This document shows positions 4,835 through 7,615 of a stretch of DNA of 7,615 bases, in pieces. How positions within the stretch are numbered: the first letter of the stretch is position 1; each line of letters opens with the position of its first letter. Origin of the DNA: Verrucomicrobiota bacterium (GTDB lineage Bacteria > Verrucomicrobiota > Lentisphaeria > Oligosphaerales > JAFGRS01); NCBI GenBank assembly GCA_019136035.1, contig JAGVUW010000384.1:1-7615 (forward strand). Reading direction: 5' to 3'. The notes below the pieces were generated by a model. That model did no database searches and was not told where the DNA came from. It saw only the letters and a list, made by a program, of their open reading frames with translations. The position numbers were made by a program, and so were the translations under genes.

Positions 4835-7615
4835 TCAGCGCAGGGTGTAGAAGGCGATGCCAAGGGGGGGCAGGGCGATGCGGCGCACCTGCGGCCCGAG
4901 GGCGGTATCGGCGGCCATGCCGCCGTCGTCGTAGACCCTCTCCACGGCGCGATCCGGAGCCAGGGCGGGGTCAATCCAGAAGACCAGTTCGACGGTCTGC
5001 CGACTCATGTTGGTCCAGAGCACGCCGAGGCTGCCGTCGGCGGCCTGCCAGGTCGAGCCGACGGCGGCGGGGAGGGTGACGCGGTGATCGAGGCGGATGA
5101 ACTCGTTCGTGGTGATCGTCGGCAGGGCGCCATCGACGTAGGGCGGCCGGAGCATCCGCCCGACGCAGAGGAAGGCCGGGAAGCGCTGGCGGACGACGGT
5201 CGCGCGTTTGAGGTAGTCGAGGTACTCGGCGTAGTGCGGCTTGTCGGCGTGCTGTTCGCCGATGGCGCCGGTCCAGATGCGTCCGATCTGGTTGCCCATG
5301 GCGAGCTGCCAGCCGATGCGCATGGCGGGAATCGGGTCGGACGGGTCCTGGGCGACGAGCAGGGCCGTGCGGCCGTAGGCGGTGACGTAGTCGTGGTAGA
5401 CTGCCGCGAACAGCGGCACCGCGCCCGGCCAGATTTCGTAGTGGATGAGCTTGTTCGAAACGATGTCATTGAAGCACTCGGCGTTGCCTTCGCCGCAGAG
5501 GACGACGTCGGGCCGGACCTCGCGGGCGGCGCGGTAGATACGCTCGACGCGATCATGTTCGGCCTGGACCATATCGCGGGTGACGCCGCGGGGGTGTCCA
5601 TGGTCGGGGTGGTGGCAGCCCTGCCAGTTGGGGTGTCCGCCGAACTGCGCCTCGGCGCCCTGGTCGAGGTAGATGCCCATGGGCGCGTAGCGCTGGGTCA
5701 GCTCCCCGCAGGCCTTGGCGAGGTAGTCCTGCCAGAAGGCGGTCTGGACGCAGGGGTGGGCGGCGTGGCCTTCGTGGAAGGCCTCGCCGTTCTGGCGGCG
5801 CATGAGCCACGGGTTGACCTCGTCGCCCTCACCGTCGTTCCAGAGGCGCGTATTCATATAAGGAAAGACGGCCATGGCCTGTGCCTGCAGGCCGGCGACG
5901 ATGGCCTCGAAGCCGGGCGGGCCCTCCGGGCGGGCCGGGAAGGCATAGCCGGAGGTGTCGGGGCGCTTCTCCCAGGCCGACCAGAAGTACCACTGGATGC
6001 CGAGGGTGCCGGCGAGGGCCTCGCGCATCGGCGACAGGAGCGGGAGCACCGTCTCCGGGGCGGCCTTGCGGACGTCGGCGCGGATCATCGCCGTCATCTC
6101 CTTGAGCCAGGTCGGGACGTCCTCGCGGCCGGCGAGGGGGCCGGGCCGGGACCACCGCGCCGTGACGGCCCACTCGCGGTAGAGCTGGGTGGCGTCGTAC
6201 CAATCGCCGGTGAAGCCGCCGAGGACGACCGGGTAGGGCGGCCGGTGCGCGAGGCCGGGCCGGGCGCTGTCGTCGGGGTGGTGGGCGATCTCGAAGAGCA
6301 GGACGCCGCGGCGGGACTGCGGCGTGCAGAAGATGAGTTTGGGGTAGAGCGCGTCGTCGTGGGTGGCCAGATAGAGCCCGGCGCCGCGGCGGACGTCCGG
6401 GAAGTAGGTATCGCCGGTCTTCTCGTAGTAGGCCGCGAGCTGCATCTGGCCGCGTCCGCCGGGGTAGGGCAGCCCATGCGGTCGGGCTGCGCCGAAGCCG
6501 CCGAAGTCGACCTGTCCGGGCGGGGTCTCGATGGCGATGTTGTCGGTAGTGATGTCGGTGTTGACCTGCGGGCCGGCCTTGTCGAGGCCCCAGGCGATCG
6601 GGTTGCGCAGGCTGCGGCCCTCGGCGGGCGCGAGGATGATGGTGTCGTCCTCGCCGCTGTCGCCGATGACGCCGAGTTCGAGGGTGGGGAAGCAGGTCTG
6701 GAGGATGCCGAAGGTGGTGCTGTGGTTGGTCACCTCGATACGCCAGTCGTCGAGGCCGCCGGTGGCAGCGCCGGGTCGGCAGCGGACGACGACGTCGAGG
6801 GTGCTCTGGTCGGGCAGGGCGACGCCCTGCCAGGTCAGGGTCCAGAGGCCGTCCTCGGCGTGGGCTTCGCGGTGCTGTGCCGGGGTGGCGTTGCTGACGC
6901 TGACTTGGGCGGCCGGGTCGGCCGGGTTGGCCGTGAGGGCGATGGTCCAGAGCAGAGCGGCATCGGCGCGGTCGGGAACGCGCAGGAAGGCGCGGTCGAG
7001 GCCGATGTGGCGCAGCCCGACGAGGCCCATGCCCTCGTCCGGCGCGCTCAGGCGGTACTCCAGCGTCGGCGAGCGCCAGCGCAGGGTGCCCAGGTGCACC
7101 GGCGGCGGCACCACGATGCTCAGCGGTCGGTCGAGCCAGTCGGTCTGGGCGCCCGTGCCGCTGCGGCCGGCGCGGACCGCGATCGCCAGACGGCCCCCCG
7201 CAGCCAGCCCGATGGCGTCGAGCGGCACGCCCGTCTCGAAGGCGCGGACGGCCTCCTGCTGCTCGACCCGCGGCAGGCCGCGGTTGCCGCTGACATTGCC
7301 GACGAGGACCGCCTCCGCGGCGGCGTCCGGATTCCCGTACCACGGGTCGCCGCCGCGGTAGAGGGTGCCCTCCGAACTGGCGCGGGTGCTGACGCGGCGC
7401 GACGATACCAGGGCGAACTCGGCGCCGACCTCCTGGCCCTCCGGGCCGACGCGGAAGCCGGTGGCGGCGTCGTGGTCGGTGTCGAGGTAGACGATGACCT
7501 GCTCGACGCGGTTCGAGTTGCCGTAGAAATCGCCGTTGCCATCGTCGAGTTCGACGAGGAGGTAGAGCCAGGCCGGGTCGTGCTGGACGGCGACCCCAGT
7601 CAGGTCGTGATGCCC
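4835..7615 (-). CDS. DUF6259-type predicted glycoside hydrolase with N-terminal CBM9/DOMON-like domain, 5' partial
   Basis: The frame is open from the window's right edge, giving 926 visible residues; the true start lies outside and the GTG at 7228 is internal. Residues 1 to about 170 look like a CBM9/DOMON-like beta-sandwich (AWLYLLVELDD, then VIVYLDTDHDAATGF, then GVPLDAIGLAAGG). About 175-495 is a beta-rich domain as found before the barrel in DUF6259 proteins. About 500-820 looks like a TIM barrel: IQWYFWSAWE, AVFPYMNTRLW, GIYLDQGAE (Asp651), CHHPDHGHPRG (667-677), CGEGNAE (Glu709, Glu713) and YEIWPGAVP. Asp651 and Glu709/Glu713 sit at strand ends where retaining hydrolases place nucleophile and acid/base, but this is inferred. 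A C-terminal beta-sandwich (about 850-926) closes the protein. The N-terminal domain suggests sugar binding, perhaps outside the cytoplasm; any signal peptide is off-window. The substrate is unknown. The gene precedes the ceramidase-like gene on the same strand, 320 bp away. Confidence 0.85.
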   Translation of the reverse strand, partial: GHHDLTGVAVQHDPAWLYLLVELDDGNGDFYGNSNRVEQVIVYLDTDHDAATGFRVGPEGQEVGAEFALVSSRRVSTRASSEGTLYRGGDPWYGNPDAAAEAVLVGNVSGNRGLPRVEQQEAVRAFETGVPLDAIGLAAGGRLAIAVRAGRSGTGAQTDWLDRPLSIVVPPPVHLGTLRWRSPTLEYRLSAPDEGMGLVGLRHIGLDRAFLRVPDRADAALLWTIALTANPADPAAQVSVSNATPAQHREAHAEDGLWTLTWQGVALPDQSTLDVVVRCRPGAATGGLDDWRIEVTNHSTTFGILQTCFPTLELGVIGDSGEDDTIILAPAEGRSLRNPIAWGLDKAGPQVNTDITTDNIAIETPPGQVDFGGFGAARPHGLPYPGGRGQMQLAAYYEKTGDTYFPDVRRGAGLYLATHDDALYPKLIFCTPQSRRGVLLFEIAHHPDDSARPGLAHRPPYPVVLGGFTGDWYDATQLYREWAVTARWSRPGPLAGREDVPTWLKEMTAMIRADVRKAAPETVLPLLSPMREALAGTLGIQWYFWSAWEKRPDTSGYAFPARPEGPPGFEAIVAGLQAQAMAVFPYMNTRLWNDGEGDEVNPWLMRRQNGEAFHEGHAAHPCVQTAFWQDYLAKACGELTQRYAPMGIYLDQGAEAQFGGHPNWQGCHHPDHGHPRGVTRDMVQAEHDRVERIYRAAREVRPDVVLCGEGNAECFNDIVSNKLIHYEIWPGAVPLFAAVYHDYVTAYGRTALLVAQDPSDPIPAMRIGWQLAMGNQIGRIWTGAIGEQHADKPHYAEYLDYLKRATVVRQRFPAFLCVGRMLRPPYVDGALPTITTNEFIRLDHRVTLPAAVGSTWQAADGSLGVLWTNMSRQTVELVFWIDPALAPDRAVERVYDDGGMAADTALGPQVRRIALPPLGIAFYTLR

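Noticed and set aside
5829..7343. 504-codon minus-strand frame inside the hydrolase gene
   Set aside because: Its product is almost all Arg, Pro, Ala and His with no domain pattern. It is a shifted-frame shadow of the well-supported hydrolase frame.

Overview
The window is about 7.6 kb of very GC-rich (roughly 70%) bacterial DNA holding four genes. Two are on the plus strand on the left: the 3' part of an MFS transporter, and an exported beta-propeller-like protein of unknown function. Two are on the minus strand on the right: a short relative of neutral ceramidase, and a large multidomain protein that looks like a DUF6259-type predicted glycoside hydrolase and runs off the right edge. There are no rRNA or tRNA genes, no CRISPR array, no transposase and no phage genes. 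The protein set, the GC content and the hairpin-rich, repeat-rich spacers recall environmental Planctomycetota, Verrucomicrobiota/Lentisphaerota or Armatimonadota genomes. That placement is inference from recall of similar proteins and cannot be proved here.

Layout: 1-1143 (+) MFS permease, first helix cut off by the window edge. 1144-1268 spacer made of short GAGTTCGG/GGGAGTC repeats, ending in a strong Shine-Dalgarno sequence. 1269-2765 (+) exported propeller-like protein. 2766-3011 convergent spacer with a 9-bp tandem repeat, then a run of small hairpins ending in two strong back-to-back stem-loops. 3012-4514 (-) ceramidase-like protein, probably starting at GTG. 4515-4834 spacer with a plausible sigma70-type promoter and a leader of about 150 nt for the ceramidase-like gene, plus a hairpin after the upstream gene. 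4835-7615 (-) CBM9/DOMON-like domain plus DUF6259-type hydrolase. Its reading frame stays open to the window end, so an internal GTG at 7228 is not the true start.

How the genes may work together (inference): an exported propeller, a predicted glycan-active barrel protein with a carbohydrate-binding-like N-terminal domain, a zinc amidase-like enzyme and a permease would fit breakdown of an external glycan or glycoconjugate. The two pairs are convergently transcribed, however, and nothing seen here proves a shared pathway. The most interesting points are the ceramidase-like enzyme, which keeps the apparent zinc ligands but has lost the GDVSPN serine, the C-terminal domain and any signal peptide; the unassigned substrate of the DUF6259-type protein; the uncharacterised propeller; and the structured spacer between the convergent genes.
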